This document shows positions 35,029 to 47,174 of a DNA stretch of 64,000 bases, one piece after another. The stretch spans positions 349,475,034-349,539,033 of the forward strand of contig OY282558.1 in NCBI GenBank assembly GCA_958295665.1, given 5' to 3'. Under the pieces are notes generated by a model. The model was not told where the DNA came from and did no database searches. It was given only the letters and a program-made list of their open reading frames with translations. This DNA comes from Tipula vernalis (lineage: Eukaryota > Arthropoda > Insecta > Diptera > Tipulidae). Position numbers and translations under genes: made by a program. Position 1 is the first letter of the stretch; every line of letters starts with the position of its first letter.

Positions 35029-35175
35029 TGTGGTGTATCTATGGGATTATTCCGAGTACTTAGTTTGTAGTAACACAACCTAACAAAAATATATAAAATG
35101 TAAGGAGGTTTGAAAAAATAAAATAAACACTACTTAGAATTCAAAGTGAATACGTTACACTCACTAAATCCTTTC
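35029..35175 (+). repeat. Probable 3' LTR (partial) of gypsy element 2
   Basis: It starts TTGTGGTGTATCTATGGG immediately after the purine tract, has an AATATATAAAATG TATA-like box near 35085 and AATAAA near 35121. No second LTR copy was identified, so the right border is uncertain. Confidence 0.45.
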
Positions 35176-35179
35176 GAAG

Positions 35180-36050
35180 ACTTTAAACAACATTGTTTCA
35201 ATACGACTACAAATTGTAAACCAGCATTGGTTTATAAATGTGAATAAAGAAACGACACAACGTACATATACTCACTCGTCTTCGGAACCCGATCCACAAT
35301 TGGTTCAAAAACCATTGGAAATGTTTTTTTCCCCTGTTTTGATCAGGTGTATTTTGAAAAATGCCACGGAAAGTTGTGCTAAAATGATTCACAAATTTCA
35401 GAGGTCCAAACATAAGCTACAAAAAAGCACCAAGTTACGTCCACCACAAATGTACAACCTTCTTTTAAAATTTGTAATTTTTAAAACACAGCACGATCCA
35501 TCTCAATTTAACTCCGGCTTCACAGCAAAAACACATCTACACCTTCGATATTCGTCCGCCGACCAATCAACAATAAATTTTTAAATTAAAAAACAAAAAA
35601 CACAACCGTTTGACTCGAAAGTCATGGCCAACCTCATATAACCACTTCCCAGATATGACACTTTAAGGGTTGAATTTATACAAACTTAAGGTATTAGTCG
35701 TATATGATAAGCAGTGCCAAACCAAAATGAGCCTATATCCAGCCGTAAAATCACTTCATGAAAATACCAGTTTAAGGGTTGTTTTGTTAATTTTTCATTT
35801 TATTTAAAATACGTTTCGGCTGAAATATGTCGGCTGGTAACTTTCGGCTGAGATAGTATTATCGATATTTTTACTTTCGGCTGAAAACTTTCGGCTAACT
35901 TTAATAGATTAGCGCTTTATGAATTTATTTTTTTTTGGTTTACATACAACAAAATGAATTTAAAGTTTATCGAGTTCTGGTGAAGCTCTCAGGGAAAGCA
36001 CAACTTATATTGTACTTGATACAATTTTGTTTGATAATAGACCTACTTTT
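35180..36050. other. Non-coding stretch with a TTCGGCTGAAA cluster
   Basis: At 35812-35900 the motif TTCGGCTGA or TCGGCTGG/TTCGGCTAA occurs five times in about 90 bp, as in subterminal repeats of some DNA transposons. The frame at 35240-35584 has no recognisable content. Confidence 0.4.
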
Positions 36051-36056
36051 AATACT

Positions 36057-38945
36057 TTATTTATTTATTTATTTTATTTATTTATTACAGTATTTTATAA
36101 ATAATTTAGTATTAAAAGAAAAAGCACACATGGAAACAAAGCAATCGAACAAAAAAAAACAAAAAAAAATAATGAAGTTGCTTCCATTAGGCAGAAAAAC
36201 CTCTTAAATTTTTTCAAACAATTTCCACCTCATGCTTACACATTCTAGTTTGAGCAGTAGCTCATTTGCAATAAAATGTACAGCATGAGGTGAAATAATA
36301 TTAAAAATTAACAATAATAACAAAGTTAATAAAAATAAATTAAAAAACTACGTATTGCCCATCAATCACGCCACTCCAAAAATGTTGACCTAAATAATTT
36401 TGCCGATCCTAATCTCTTAATTTCCAATGGAATTGAATTCCAAAGGGAAACACCCCTAACATAAAATGACTTGTTTAACGATCTACAACAATTTTTAGCC
36501 GGAATTAGGCGGAAGTTAGAGGAATGAAACCTACTAAACATTAATTTCCTATATAGATAACAAGACTTCTTAGCTTTGAGATGTTTAAAAATAAAAAGAC
36601 AAATGCGAAATTCGTAAAAGAATAGATAAACTACATTCTAAAACAAGGCTAGAGTAGGCAGAAATATGATCGAACTTCCTAATACCAAAAGTAAACCTGG
36701 TACAAGCATTGAAACATCTTTGGAGAACAATCATATTTTCCTGAAGCATACCGAATAAAACTATGGCACCGAAAATAAAATGAGGAAGAAGATAAGACAA
36801 AAACAATTTTTGCCTAAACTGACTATCAGAAAATCCAACTACTTTTTGCAAACAACTAAGCATGTCAAAGACCCTCTTACTAATAATAACTAAATGGTCA
36901 CCCCAAGTAATAGCTTTATTAATAACTAAGCCTAAATCCCTAACAGTATTTGAATATTCAATTAGCGAACCCTGCAGAAAAATACCAGGAAATGACGAGG
37001 TATCTAACGGTTTTTTATAAATTGTTATAAACGAGCCTGTTAGAGACCGACCAACTAACGATATTACTTAAATCTTGAAACTGCCCGAGAACTATTAGAA
37101 AGATAGTTAAAAATCAATTTGGCAGCAGAAAGTGAAAATCTAAACTGGGATAAGAGTTTATTAAAAAGAATTCTGTGATTAATAGAATCAAAGGCCTTAG
37201 AAAAATCTAACAAAGTTAAAGAAGTTAATTCCCTATTATTCATATTACGCCTAACATCATCACATACATTTAATAATGCAGTAGAAGTGCTATGTAATTT
37301 TCTAAACCCAGATATGAAGCAACTAATTAAACTATTGCTATGTAAATGCGATTGAATTTGATTTTTAACAACTATCTCGAAAGCCTTAGAGAGAGAACTT
37401 AAAATGCTAATTGGCCGAAAATGGGATAGCTCTAAAGCATTACTGATCTTTGGGATGGGGATTATTTTACTTAGCTTCCACTGATCTGGATAGGAAGAGG
37501 ACGTGAGACGTATTTCGAGACGAAGGGGAAAACTCGCTTAACGAATTTTAAATTGACGTTATCCAGACCAGAAGATTCCGATTTAACCTTCCAAATAGCA
37601 GATTGAAAATCCTCGAGAGAAATATTTGAAAACGAAAACGAATTAGAGGACGCGTTAGAGAACAAATCGACGGTACTACTGCCCGAGTTCAGACTAAAGC
37701 AAAAATAACTATTAATTTCATTGGGTTTGAAATCTCCACTTGAACTAATCTTGCATCTGCCTAGGCCTAAATTACGAACATTACGCCAGAAAACCTTGGG
37801 ACGAAGAGAGGAGTCTAACTTGTCCTCGAAAAAATTACGTTTAGCAATTCGAATTAACCCTACAACTCTGTTACGAGCCTGCTTGTAATCTAAATGAGAC
37901 TGACTATTAGGACACCTTCTCCATAAACGATATTTACTAACTCTAATATTTATGGCATTCGAAATTTAATGAGACAACCAAGGCGGAGATTTTGCTTTGC
38001 AAGTAACCTTTTTAAGCGGAACGCAACTATCAAACACCAAACTAATATACGAGTTGAAAAATTATATTTGGCTAGTTGCAGAAATAAGGCAAAAAATATC
38101 CTCCCAAGGAACTGAGTTACAAACTAAGTAAAGCGGGAATTGTCTAAACTAGAAAAATCTCTAAAGCTAAAACTCTTAGGTTTAGGTGGAGAGTAAGAGT
38201 TCACAGAAAAAACTAAAAGATCATGATGTTATCCTATACCGAGAGACAACTGATTGAAAAAACAAATAGAGTTATTAGTAAAAGAGATAATATGAAGCCC
38301 CGCTAGCGGTTGGACAAGAAAACGTTGGTGCCACATTGTTGTGTAAGACTATTTAAAAGATTCAAATAATCCCCAGGGAAGCCGGAATTTCAAAAAAAAA
38401 AAAAATACAATCTACAATCATGCATAATAATCTACAAGAGAAATAACTAAATAAAGTTTCTAAGTCTAAAAATGATTTTTTAAATTGGGCATACGACCTC
38501 TTACTAGTTTTTGGTGGGTTATAGACGGTACCGAATAAAATTTTACGGCCATTATTGAAAACATTGACAAATAAAAACTCTAAATCCGATACTATCAATT
38601 CTGAAATGAAAGAAGGTATGGTAACTAATCTAGCCTTAATGTGACCTACAAACATACATAAACCACCATAATTAAGGGGAGCTCCCGCTCTATCTTTCCC
38701 AAATATATTATAACCTTTGAAGGTCTCTCAGAGAAACAAAGAATGTCCACTGAAGCACCATTAAAAATGTGACGAATATCGTCAGTATTTGGGACTAAAC
38801 TTTGCACGTTGAAACTAGCTACATTTAACAATGACCTATCGACTAACATAGATTTTAAAACTACATTGCGGTTGTTAAAAGACATTACACTCAAGTGTAA
38901 ACACGACGCAACGTGATTGATGCGCAATACATACAAATAAAGATA
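36057..38945 (-). mobile_element. Internally deleted LINE (endonuclease and RT)
   Basis: On the minus strand an endonuclease N-terminus (VASFNVQSLVPNTDDIRHIF, about 38.8 kb), FGTVYNPPK, the RT start and the C-terminal RGVSLWNSIPLEIKRL (about 36.44 kb) appear in order. The 3' end is a TTTA repeat at 36057-36087, that is (AAAT)n on the element strand. Confidence 0.82.
36400..38936 (-). pseudogene. LINE ORF2 lacking the RT active site
   Basis: RT motif A is present as LLDFSKAFDSINH near 37.18 kb, preceded by HFRPISILSSLSKAFEIVV. The sequence then passes from YLSNSSRAVSRFQDLSNI directly to the region before RDLGLVINKAITWGDHL, so motif B (PQGS) and motif C (FADD) are deleted. Many stops are present. 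No RNase H was seen. Confidence 0.8.
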
Positions 38946-39149
38946 AGGAACGTTTCATCCAAAATGAACGGGATTACTGGAAATTTAAAACGAAAAGAAA
39001 CAAAAAACCAAGTTAGCGTAAACAAAGGAACAATAACTTAACCGTTGAGCCCCAAAATCCGAAATTTTTTTAATATTTTTTTTTTCTATGATGGAAAAAA
39101 CAAAAAAAACGCGACACGTATGTCTAAGGCTACTATCTAGTAATCCCAA

Positions 39150-40030
39150 GAAAAAAAATGGAGGTGTGGCGGTCACACGACTTTCTTTTACGAACAGAGA
39201 ATTTTGAGAAATTTTATTTTTTTCTTAATTTTTTTTAATTTTTATTTTTATCTTTATTTGTTTTTAATTTTTGGAAACATTTTGTATTAAGTAGTTTTTT
39301 GTAAACCTTATACTTTTTAAGATACTTGCAAAATACATTTTCTGGACCAAGGGAGTGGCCACTTCCGGTTAGCCGATTTGGAGTAAAATTCACTGGGACC
39401 TCCCAATTTATCAAAAAAGCTTAAATCTGAAGTTTCAGTTCGATTGGTTAAACCATCTGGGCTGTAGAGAGGACACAGACAGACTGACAGACTAACAGAC
39501 TGACAGACTAACATACTGACAGACTGACAGAGTGACAGACTGACAGACTGACAGACTGACAGACTGACAGACTGACAGACTGACAGACAGACAGACTGAC
39601 AGACTGACAGACTGACAGACTGACAGACTGACAGACTGACAGACTGACAGACTGACAGACTGACAGACTGACAGACTGACAGACTGACAGACTGACAGAC
39701 TGACAGACTGACAGACTGACAGACTGACAGACTGACAGACTGACAGACTGACAGACTGACAGACTGACAGACTGACAGACTGACAGACTGACAGACTGAC
39801 AGACTGACAGACTGACAGACTGACAGACTGACAGACTGACAGACTGACAGACTGACAGACTGACAGACTGACAGACTGACAGACTGACAAACTGACAGAC
39901 AGACACCATTTCGAAACCCACTTTTTCCGACTCAGGAGACCTCAAAACAAATAAATCTCTAAAAATCTCAAGGTCCAAAATTTTCATGATTACTATAACT
40001 TATTTTACTAAAGTAAAAGAAAGTAATAGT
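39150..40030. repeat. Microsatellite-bearing repeat, copy 2 (expanded)
   Basis: Same element as 24625-25052: AAATGGAGGTGTGGC, ACTTTCTTTTAC, TTCTGGACCAAGGGAGTGGC, GGGCTGTAGAG, the repeat core, CCATTTCGAAACCCAC, and GTAAAAGAAAGT at the end. Its core is about 400 bp longer. Architecture (short element with a GTCN-type tetranucleotide core) recalls the DINE-1/mini-me Helitrons of Drosophila, but the ends here are inverted. Confidence 0.82.
39474..39903. repeat. (GACAGACT)n array, about 50 units
   Basis: The 8-bp unit GACAGACT repeats with almost no change from about 39540 to 39885; the edges carry variants (AACAGACT, AACATACT, GACAGAGT). The reverse strand is open in more than one frame because the unit has no stop. 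Those frames (SVSLSVCQ repeats) are not genes. Confidence 0.95.
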
Positions 40031-41260
40031 TACTTATTTTGACAGGTATTAAGAAAAGCTTGTGAACGGTTACTACCAATAATTGGTCACAATTATTGTA
40101 TCCTGCTATACATATTTTTTTGTTAATTCCGGGCATCTACTTAAGTTAGTGAAACAATTGTGCTTGTATCTTGTTTTTAACAATGACATTTCCAACTTTA
40201 ATGGCCATTTTGAAGTGTATTATCATCGAAGTAGTGTAATGTAAACCGCTTACCTTGCCCTTGTTTTCTATCACACTTTGGCTCCTGTAATACGATCATC
40301 CCATCTTGTTTTTCTTGGAAGTTTAAACCATCACTTACTGCTAATCGATAAAATAATAAAAGATCGTAATTTTAAGTTTGAGATTTTTTTCGTGGACAGT
40401 GAAAATGCAAAAAAAAAATTTGAATGTCTGCCAAGGAGAAAGACAATAAAATAAATAAACTGAAAAATTGGATTCTGGCAAATTTCCTAATTAAGTCAAA
40501 ATATTATCACTCGATTACTTTGGAACTGAACTCCGCAATAAACAATCAAATCAAATCTCATGGGTTTTGAATTACTTGGCTGAAATCGATCGCAATTTGA
40601 GACTTTCACATATACATATAATCGCGAGAAATAATAAGAGAATAACTAATAAGTAATAACAATATGACAATAAGACAATAATTTAAATAAAACATCACAA
40701 CATTATAAATAAATAAAAAATGTCTTCTTATTTGATTTCAAATCGCGCGGTGGACTAATTTCTATCAAATATTTATGCTTTCATTTCATTTGCAATACAT
40801 ATCGTAATCGTAACACATTTTATAAAACAACAAAACAAAAGTAATGATCGTTTTTAAGTATCTACATATAGTATGTATAAAATAAAGTGGACGGTGATCG
40901 CGATTTGTATGTTTCATGTTTATTTTTTTTTTTCATTTTCTTTCTCTATAAAATAGTAAAACAAAACAAAAACTAATACCAATTACAAAAATCTAAAAGA
41001 AAACAAAAAAGTACAGAAAATTCAATTAGAATTTGTAAGTAAAACCAATAAGTAAACAAACAAAAAAGTTGAAGAAAGTCAAGTTCGAGGTTTACTTGCA
41101 TTCGTGAAGTTCAATTTGTATCAGTTGTAACTGAAACTTTAGATCGTCAAGTAGTGCCTATACCTATTTAATTTTAGTTTTGTGGTCATATTGTTATTGT
41201 GCATGGTTGCTGTTTATAGGATTATTTGACTTACGCTAAATAAAATAAAATAATTGCGTT
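40031..41260. other. AT-rich non-coding region upstream of the secreted-protein gene
   Basis: No coding content. It should hold the distal regulatory sequence of the gene whose first exon lies at 41405. A TCAGTT initiator-like hexamer occurs at 41121-41126 without a matching downstream element. Confidence 0.4.
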
Positions 41261-41290
41261 TATAAAAAAAAACCAATTCAGTGTGAACAG
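41261..41290 (+). promoter_or_regulatory. Possible core promoter (TATA plus initiator-like)
   Basis: TATAAAA at 41261-41267 is followed by ATTCAGTGTG. A start at about 41287-41292 would put the TATA box 26-31 bp upstream, giving a 5' leader of about 115 nt before the ATG at 41405. The TCAGTG itself is too close to the TATA box to be the paired initiator, so this is tentative. Confidence 0.35.
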
Positions 41291-41404
41291 AGAGTGATTA
41301 AAACAAAATCAATTTTTTTTTTTGGCTAAATGAATCGAGTTCTAGTGAATTAGAAAATTTTATTTAAGTGAAAATTATTTTGTGTTCTTTATAATTCGAT
41401 AAAG

Positions 41405-41410
41405 ATGAAG
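41405..41410 (+). CDS. Exon 1 of the secreted Gln/Pro-rich protein gene (Met-Lys)
   Basis: ATGAAG is followed at once by the donor GTGAGT. Reading ATG-AAG in phase 0 into the exon at 55940 gives MKVLLILVISCIGLIQC, a textbook signal peptide; exon 2 alone has no splice-independent start that makes sense. Splitting a signal peptide after a few codons is a common layout in insect cuticular and other secreted-protein genes. No competing start exon with a good donor was found between 55716 and 55939. The link is inferred, not proven; RNA evidence would settle it. Confidence 0.6.
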
Positions 41411-42838
41411 GTGAGTGAATATAATATATTTGATTACATTAAGCTCAATTTGGGTTACGCTATAAGATATCGATGGATCGATAATTGTCTCATGCATAAC
41501 GGAAAATTTCTTTTTATGCGTGCGCGCTTAATCAAAATTGTTACGTGTTGTTATTCTGGTTTAAGTGATATCCGATATACACAAGTATGTAAAGAAAACT
41601 GAAAACTATAAAAATTGTACATAATTATGTACTTTAGTTTTAAATTATGCTAATTAAATCTTATGTTTTATGTTGTTTCATGTAACTTTAAAATAATTGG
41701 TGTTATTAAGATAACAAATTATATGTAAAAATGAATAATTTAATTGTTCACACATTTACAATGTTTTATCTTACTGATTTAGCCCTTATAACATAACTGA
41801 TTTATCATTATTTTCAATTAACAAAATATGTCTAACAATTAGCTAAAAGTCGCTGTAAAGAGGTAATAAAATTCGTAGAGTATTGGAGTTAAATTTATTG
41901 GAGTGAAAAATTAAAATTTAGCTTTTGCTGAATTTTAAGCATTCGAATTAGAATTAAGGATAGAAGAATGATTAAAGAAATTTAAATATCTGTTATTTAG
42001 CACGTAATGTATAAAAATCGTTGTTTAAGAAAAAAAAAAACATTAAGAGGAAGCTACTAATGACATTTTGACGACACGAATAAAATCAAGTATGTCAAAA
42101 CAATTACGATATGATATGAGAGGATACGATATGTCAACCTCAGTTTTAGTTAGTAGCATAGAATATAGCTGACCGAGTTAACCTAAGCTCATTTTGCTAA
42201 GCTGCAGTATTTCGCTGTAAGTGTGTTAATAATATTGTTGAAATCATGCTGAAAGAAATATCAATAATGATGTTAGACGTGGCGACTTTGAATCTGGGCC
42301 CAGCGTATATGTATTTGAATTTCGGGTGTTAGAAGTACTGAACTTAGGTAAATTATTGTTAGAATAGTAATTTAGGGAATTTGTTAAAAGTAATTCGTAA
42401 AATATCTTCGAAAAACGAATTAAAACTCGAAAAATTCTGAAAGATTTTTTAGAGTAAGCGCCAATTAATTCTAATCTTAGCATACTAACGTCGTACACAT
42501 CTCGGCGAACTCAAAATACCAAAAACACTCAAAAATATCGAAGAGACTCAAATAAATAATCTTACAATTATTGTACCAAATCGCTATATTATGTATGTAT
42601 CTGTATGCAAATAACACTCAAGGTTAATTGGGATAATTTTTAATAGCCGCGGATAACCTTCAAGGGTCTCAAAAAATTTTGTGTATCGAGGTATTGACTA
42701 ATTTTTACTATACTTACTATAAAAACGAAAAAAGCACCTTGTAGTACATTATTGTTAGTAGGTTTTGGATTTATTTGATTTGGTTATGACTGCGAGTTTA
42801 TGTAAAATATTCGGATGAAAAATTTTCAGCAATTCACG

Positions 42839-43002
42839 CCGAGTTTACGACCATTTTCTGATGAAAAATTTTCAATAGGCAACCAATCGACGTAGTCTAT
42901 TTTGTAAACAAATTTCCCCTTCCGAACATAATTTTTTTGTTTTCCATTTAAATTATATTGAATCTGCTGAAAATTTTTCTTCAGAAAATGGTCGTAAACT
43001 CG
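42839..43002. repeat. Inverted repeat with 35-bp arms
   Basis: The left arm CGAGTTTACGACCATTTTCT is mirrored by AGAAAATGGTCGTAAACTCG at the right, about 93 bp apart. It abuts the dispersed repeat end that starts at 43009. Confidence 0.72.
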
Positions 43003-43008
43003 CACTGA

Positions 43009-43096
43009 GACTGTGCCCGAAACCTGTGATAAATATTTTTTAGTATACATTTTTGACATTTATTTTGAAAAAATTGCATACACCCAAATTATCACT
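43009..43096 (+). repeat. Dispersed repeat end (CTGTGATAAATATTTTT family)
   Basis: It reads GACTGTGCCCGAAACCTGTG then ATAAATATTTTTTAG, and shares the following CATTTATTTTGAAAAA block with the inverted copy at 47175-47255. The two copies bracket the I-type LINE. Confidence 0.65.
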
Positions 43097-43470
43097 GTCT
43101 TTTGCTATGATAATTTTTGACACAAACAGAATAATTGTAATAGGGTTGCCTCCAATATATTTTAGTTTGCATTGCAATTTTGGTTTGAGACCACCCATGA
43201 CCTTCCTATTTTCTGTACAGGAACCCAACTATCGTAAAACTATTGCATTATCATTCTGTATGTTACGTCCTAACAAAGGCCTACGCTACAATATATAATA
43301 TTAGACGAAAGCCAATTTTTTTTTTTTTTTAATTTATTTGTTTGGCTTGGACTTTTTAGTCCTATTATAGTGGGATTTATCCCTTGTTTTTAATTATTTT
43401 GATTATATGTTGCAGCCCGTGTCTCTTATGAAGTGCCATACTGTTGTGAAATCGTCTATGTTTTCTTCCC

Positions 43471-45520
43471 TTAATATGTCCTGTCTTTATTTTTCATAAT
43501 GGGATATTTGTCTCTTATCGTGGCGTATTTTATGCAATCTTCTACGATGTGTCTAGAGTCTTCCGTGGTATTGCAGACTTCGCATAACATGTTATCTCCT
43601 TTTTTGATTAGGTTTAGGTACTTTTTGTCGAAGGCGTGGTTTGTACGTAATCTGGTTAAAGTTCTGATGCATGCTGCCTCTAGTTTTAATTTATGGAACC
43701 AGGGGTTTTCTCTTATCTTGCCATTGGTGTTTTTCCTATGTTGTTTGCCTTTGATTTCCTTTTTGTTGAAAAATTCTGTTCTACATGTGTCATTCGCCTC
43801 CGCGTCCGCTATGTCATTGCCTTGCACATTAATGTGACTAGGTATCCAAATAATATTGATATTGAGTTTATTTATATTGATAATTTTGAAAATTTATGCT
43901 TCATAAAAATGTTTATAGTTAGGTTGTTTTTTTTTAAATGTTACAGGTAATTAATGAATCAGTTATTATATATTATGTGTATGACCGCTTCATGGATTGC
44001 TATTGCTTATAATGTTTGTATTGGTAATTTATCTCTTATTTTATTGTTGATCAAATGTTTGTCGCTCTCGAAAAATATCCCAATTCCTCTGTTGCCCTCG
44101 TCGGATAAGGCTGCGTCCGTATATACATCTATACCTGATGACCTATCTCTTATGTGTCTCAATGCGATTTCTCTCAATTCTGTCTTATTGTTAATAGCTT
44201 TATTCTTTGTTATATTGTGTAAATCCGTATCTATTTCCCATATTAACATGACATCTTTGTGCATTTTTTTGGATGTCTTCAGTGTTGGGTATCTTGTCTA
44301 GTATATTTTTGTGTTTCTCGTATACTTTTTGGAGAATCTCATTCCCCTTTCCTTTTGTGATGTCTTATCCTATTTTCGAGTTTTTGTTTATTTGTTTGGT
44401 TATATAACTGATTTGAAAAAATTCTATTTTTTTGTCCATCGGAAGCTCTCCTGCTTCTGCTATTATGGCTGTTATAGGTGTACTCGTAGTCATTCCTCAT
44501 TGTTCATTGTTGTCTGCATATTTTTGATATGTTTCTTTTTGTATCTTACACAGGTGCTGTACCTTATCTTGGATTCTATTAGACTCTTGTAGATTCTAGT
44601 TAGTGTAGACGGGTGTGCTTCACCTCTTTTCCTTGCTAGTATCTTCATTAGGTTGATATCTTCCGAGCATTGTTTTTTCGTGTTTTCCCAATGTTTATTA
44701 AAGTTCATCTTCTTATCTAGGTGAAAGCCTAGAATTTTGATGGAATTGGATTCCTGTATGTGTTTGTTATTTATTTTAATTTTAATGTTTGAGTTTATAT
44801 TACTGTTGGTAATTTGCATGAATGTTGTTTTGTTTTCATTTATACTTAACTTCAATTCGTTTAATTTGTTATTGAATATGTTTTGGTAGTTAATAGCTTT
44901 TATTATTAGGTTATTTATATTTATATCCGATATTATCAGTACAAAGTCATCTGCATATTGTAATATTTTTATGTTTTCATTTTTATTTTCTATTTTATGT
45001 AAATCTGCGGTATATAAGTTAAAAGATCAGGGCTCATGGGATCCCCTTGTGGTATTCCTTTGCTTGTGATTGTCCTGACTTCGTTATTTTCGTAACTAAA
45101 TATAATTACACTATTTATTAGTGCTTTATAGATCCATCTAATGTATTGGCTCTCGAATCCCTGTTTTTGCAGAATCATGATTATTGTGTTAATGTCCACC
45201 TTGTCGAAGGCCTTAGTTATCAAGCTCTTTATTGGCTGCGTTTGGGTTAAGATCTTCTATGAAGTTGTTCCAAGCTTTCTTTTTTACCATTCTGATCTCC
45301 TTTTTCAATTTTGCTGTTGCACTATTTAGTTCTATTTCCGTATATTTGTTTTTGTTGTTTTGGTTATATGTTTTCAATTTTTCTTTTTTAATTTTCCATA
45401 ATAATTCTATTTTTTTGTTTCACCATATCTTGGGGATATATTTATTACCTTTTTTCATTGTTATTGTGTTGTCTTCTATTATTTGTTGCAATTCCTTTTC
45501 ATATTCCATCATATCGAAGA
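43471..45520 (-). pseudogene. I-type LINE ORF2 remnant (RT, RNase H)
   Basis: Linker KKIELLWKIKKEKLKTYNQN (about 45.4 kb) leads to RT motif A KAFDKVDINTI, motif B SKGIPQGDPMSP (44990-45223), then after a frame shift an intact QYADDFVLIIS (about 44.94 kb). Positions 44490-44855 are the RT tail (IKILGFHLDKKMNFNKHW). RNase H shows DVYTDAALSDEG (44007-44264) and GNDIADAEAN (43471-43827), followed by CEVCNTTEDSRHIVEDC. The RT finger region is largely lost. Confidence 0.85.
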
Positions 45521-45549
45521 AATGGTTTGGGTTGAGCTCTTTTATTTTA

Positions 45550-46229
45550 TTTATCACTTTTCCGCGTAATTATAACACTTTTCTTTACCGTTGCAGTATT
45601 TCTGTGTGTGTCCATATATTAGACATTTTTTACAACAGATTGGTTTAGGTATGAAGTATGTTCACTTGATAAATACTAATTTGGTTGGGTGAGATCATTG
45701 TTATAAATGTTATTTTTAACGCATTTGTGGGTTCCAGCTTTTGGTCTTGATGGTTCCATCTTTGTATCCTGTCCCTTTTGACTATCTTGGCGCTGCTTTC
45801 TATGTTATCTCTTAACTTTTCAATATCCGTATTCACCGGGATTTTATTTATGTAGCCTACTGATTCTAACTTAAATGACGGGATGAAAAAGTTATATTTG
45901 TAAGTTTTTTGTAGGTCTATACTCTTCAGTATTTTATTTGCGGTTTCCATCTCTCTTGCTTGGATTTTAACTCTATTTTTCCCGTATTGTTTCGCCGAAA
46001 TTATTTTACCCAGATTTAAAGAATTGATTTTCTCCGCAACATCACTGTCTTCAATATCTTTTTTTTCCAGAATAACGTAAAAAGGACCCGGGTCCCTCGG
46101 TATATATTTATTTATTTTAGTTTGTTCGATTTTAGGAGTATCTTTGTCTGTTTTTTGTCTTTTTGTAGCATTTTGGCCTCCTTCCAAGCCGTGGAAGTCA
46201 CCATCTTCGTTAGTGTTTCCTACTTCCAT
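45550..46229 (-). pseudogene. I-type LINE ORF1 (gag-like)
   Basis: An uninterrupted 194-codon frame starts MEVGNTNEDGDFHGLEGG, continues with PGPFYVILEKKDIEDSDVAE and KILKSIDLQKTYKYNFF, and loses frame near 45.65 kb. The frame then resumes with PKPICCKKCLIYGHTQKYC, a CCHC knuckle. Such proteins bind the element RNA. Confidence 0.8.
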
Positions 46230-46500
46230 GATCGTATTATCTATCCCATTGATTTTTTTTTGGACTTTTTATGATTTCTTCGTTGCTTGTAATTTTATTG
46301 TTTTTTATTATTAAAATATTCTTTTTTTGCTATTTATGTAATTATTTTTTCGATTTTTGTTTTTTTTTAATTTTGTTGTTTCTCATGATTGGAGCTGATT
46401 GCACATTATTAATTATCACTTTAGTTGACGCATGTGCGTCATCGTTTGCTTTTGTGACCACGCTAAAACTAATTTGTTATTAGTTTGTTTTAATCTGTTA

Positions 46501-47174
46501 TTAATTAGGTAATCCTTACCTATTTTACCAGGATTTTCACCACACTTTGACAATGCCTTAGCCTTGTATTGAATCACCCACGTTTTTGATTGTTTTTACT
46601 TTTGATTTGTTATTTGTTAATTTCACTTTAATTATGGAAACTCTATCTTTCATCCGTAAATTAATTGATTGACCACGGATGTCTTATATTTTTGATTTTT
46701 TTGTAACACGATAGAATTATGCCTTAATTCCCACTGTGATTAATTATTCGGTTCAATTTATTTTAAATGTCTATGTTGAATAAACTTTTCCTTGGGGTTC
46801 ACCATGCGGTCAATTTTGCTATTTATATGTGTTTTCCTTTATCAAGCGTAAAATTATTCACTTAAAGATGTTCTATTCTATATCGGCTATTATTTCAGCC
46901 ATCCGACTTTAATTGATTTTTGTTTTTATATTTCCCTATGCACATGGGTTCTTAATTGTTTAATCTTTAATTCTTTTGGTTAAAAACTTTATTATTAATT
47001 ATTAAAATTACACATTAAAAAAGAAATTTTTTTTTCTAAATTTCCATAACCTTATTCTTTGAAGGTACAATTGAATATCAAAGCCAATTCGATACGTATA
47101 AAAAAAAGGATTGTTTGCCAAAATTAAACACCAATATATGTCAGAAGGGGAAATACTTCAAAAAATTATTTTTA
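46501..47174. other. AT-rich non-coding stretch
   Basis: It may contain the 5' leader of the I-type LINE. No other feature seen. Confidence 0.35.

Larger units (their letters stand above)
43316..46500 (-). mobile_element. I-clade LINE with the endonuclease deleted
   Basis: Minus-strand order: gag-like ORF1, one zinc knuckle, linker, partial RT, RNase H, C-terminal zinc-like tail, then an A-tail (T-run at 43316-43331). The presence of RNase H after RT places it in the I group. The endonuclease between the knuckle (about 45.56 kb) and the linker (about 45.5 kb) is missing. The 5' border is uncertain. Confidence 0.83.

Noticed and set aside
35240..35584. 114-codon open frame on the plus strand
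   Set aside because: No recognisable motifs, unusual composition, and it lies just beyond a decayed LTR; most likely chance.
39474..39903. CRISPR-like periodic array
   Set aside because: The unit is 8 bp without spacers in a eukaryotic repeat element; this is a microsatellite.
39492..39987. Open frames of 132 and 159 codons encoding SVSLSVCQ repeats
   Set aside because: They are products of the 8-bp GACAGACT array, which lacks stops in several frames; the unexpanded copy at 24.9 kb has no such frame.
41405..41602. 65-codon open frame starting at the exon 1 ATG
   Set aside because: A strong GTGAGT donor follows the second codon and the remaining frame is AT-rich intron-like; splicing to 55940 gives a real signal peptide.
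42244..42498. 84-codon minus-strand frame in the large intron
   Set aside because: No motif, no splice partners, AT-rich text typical of chance frames.
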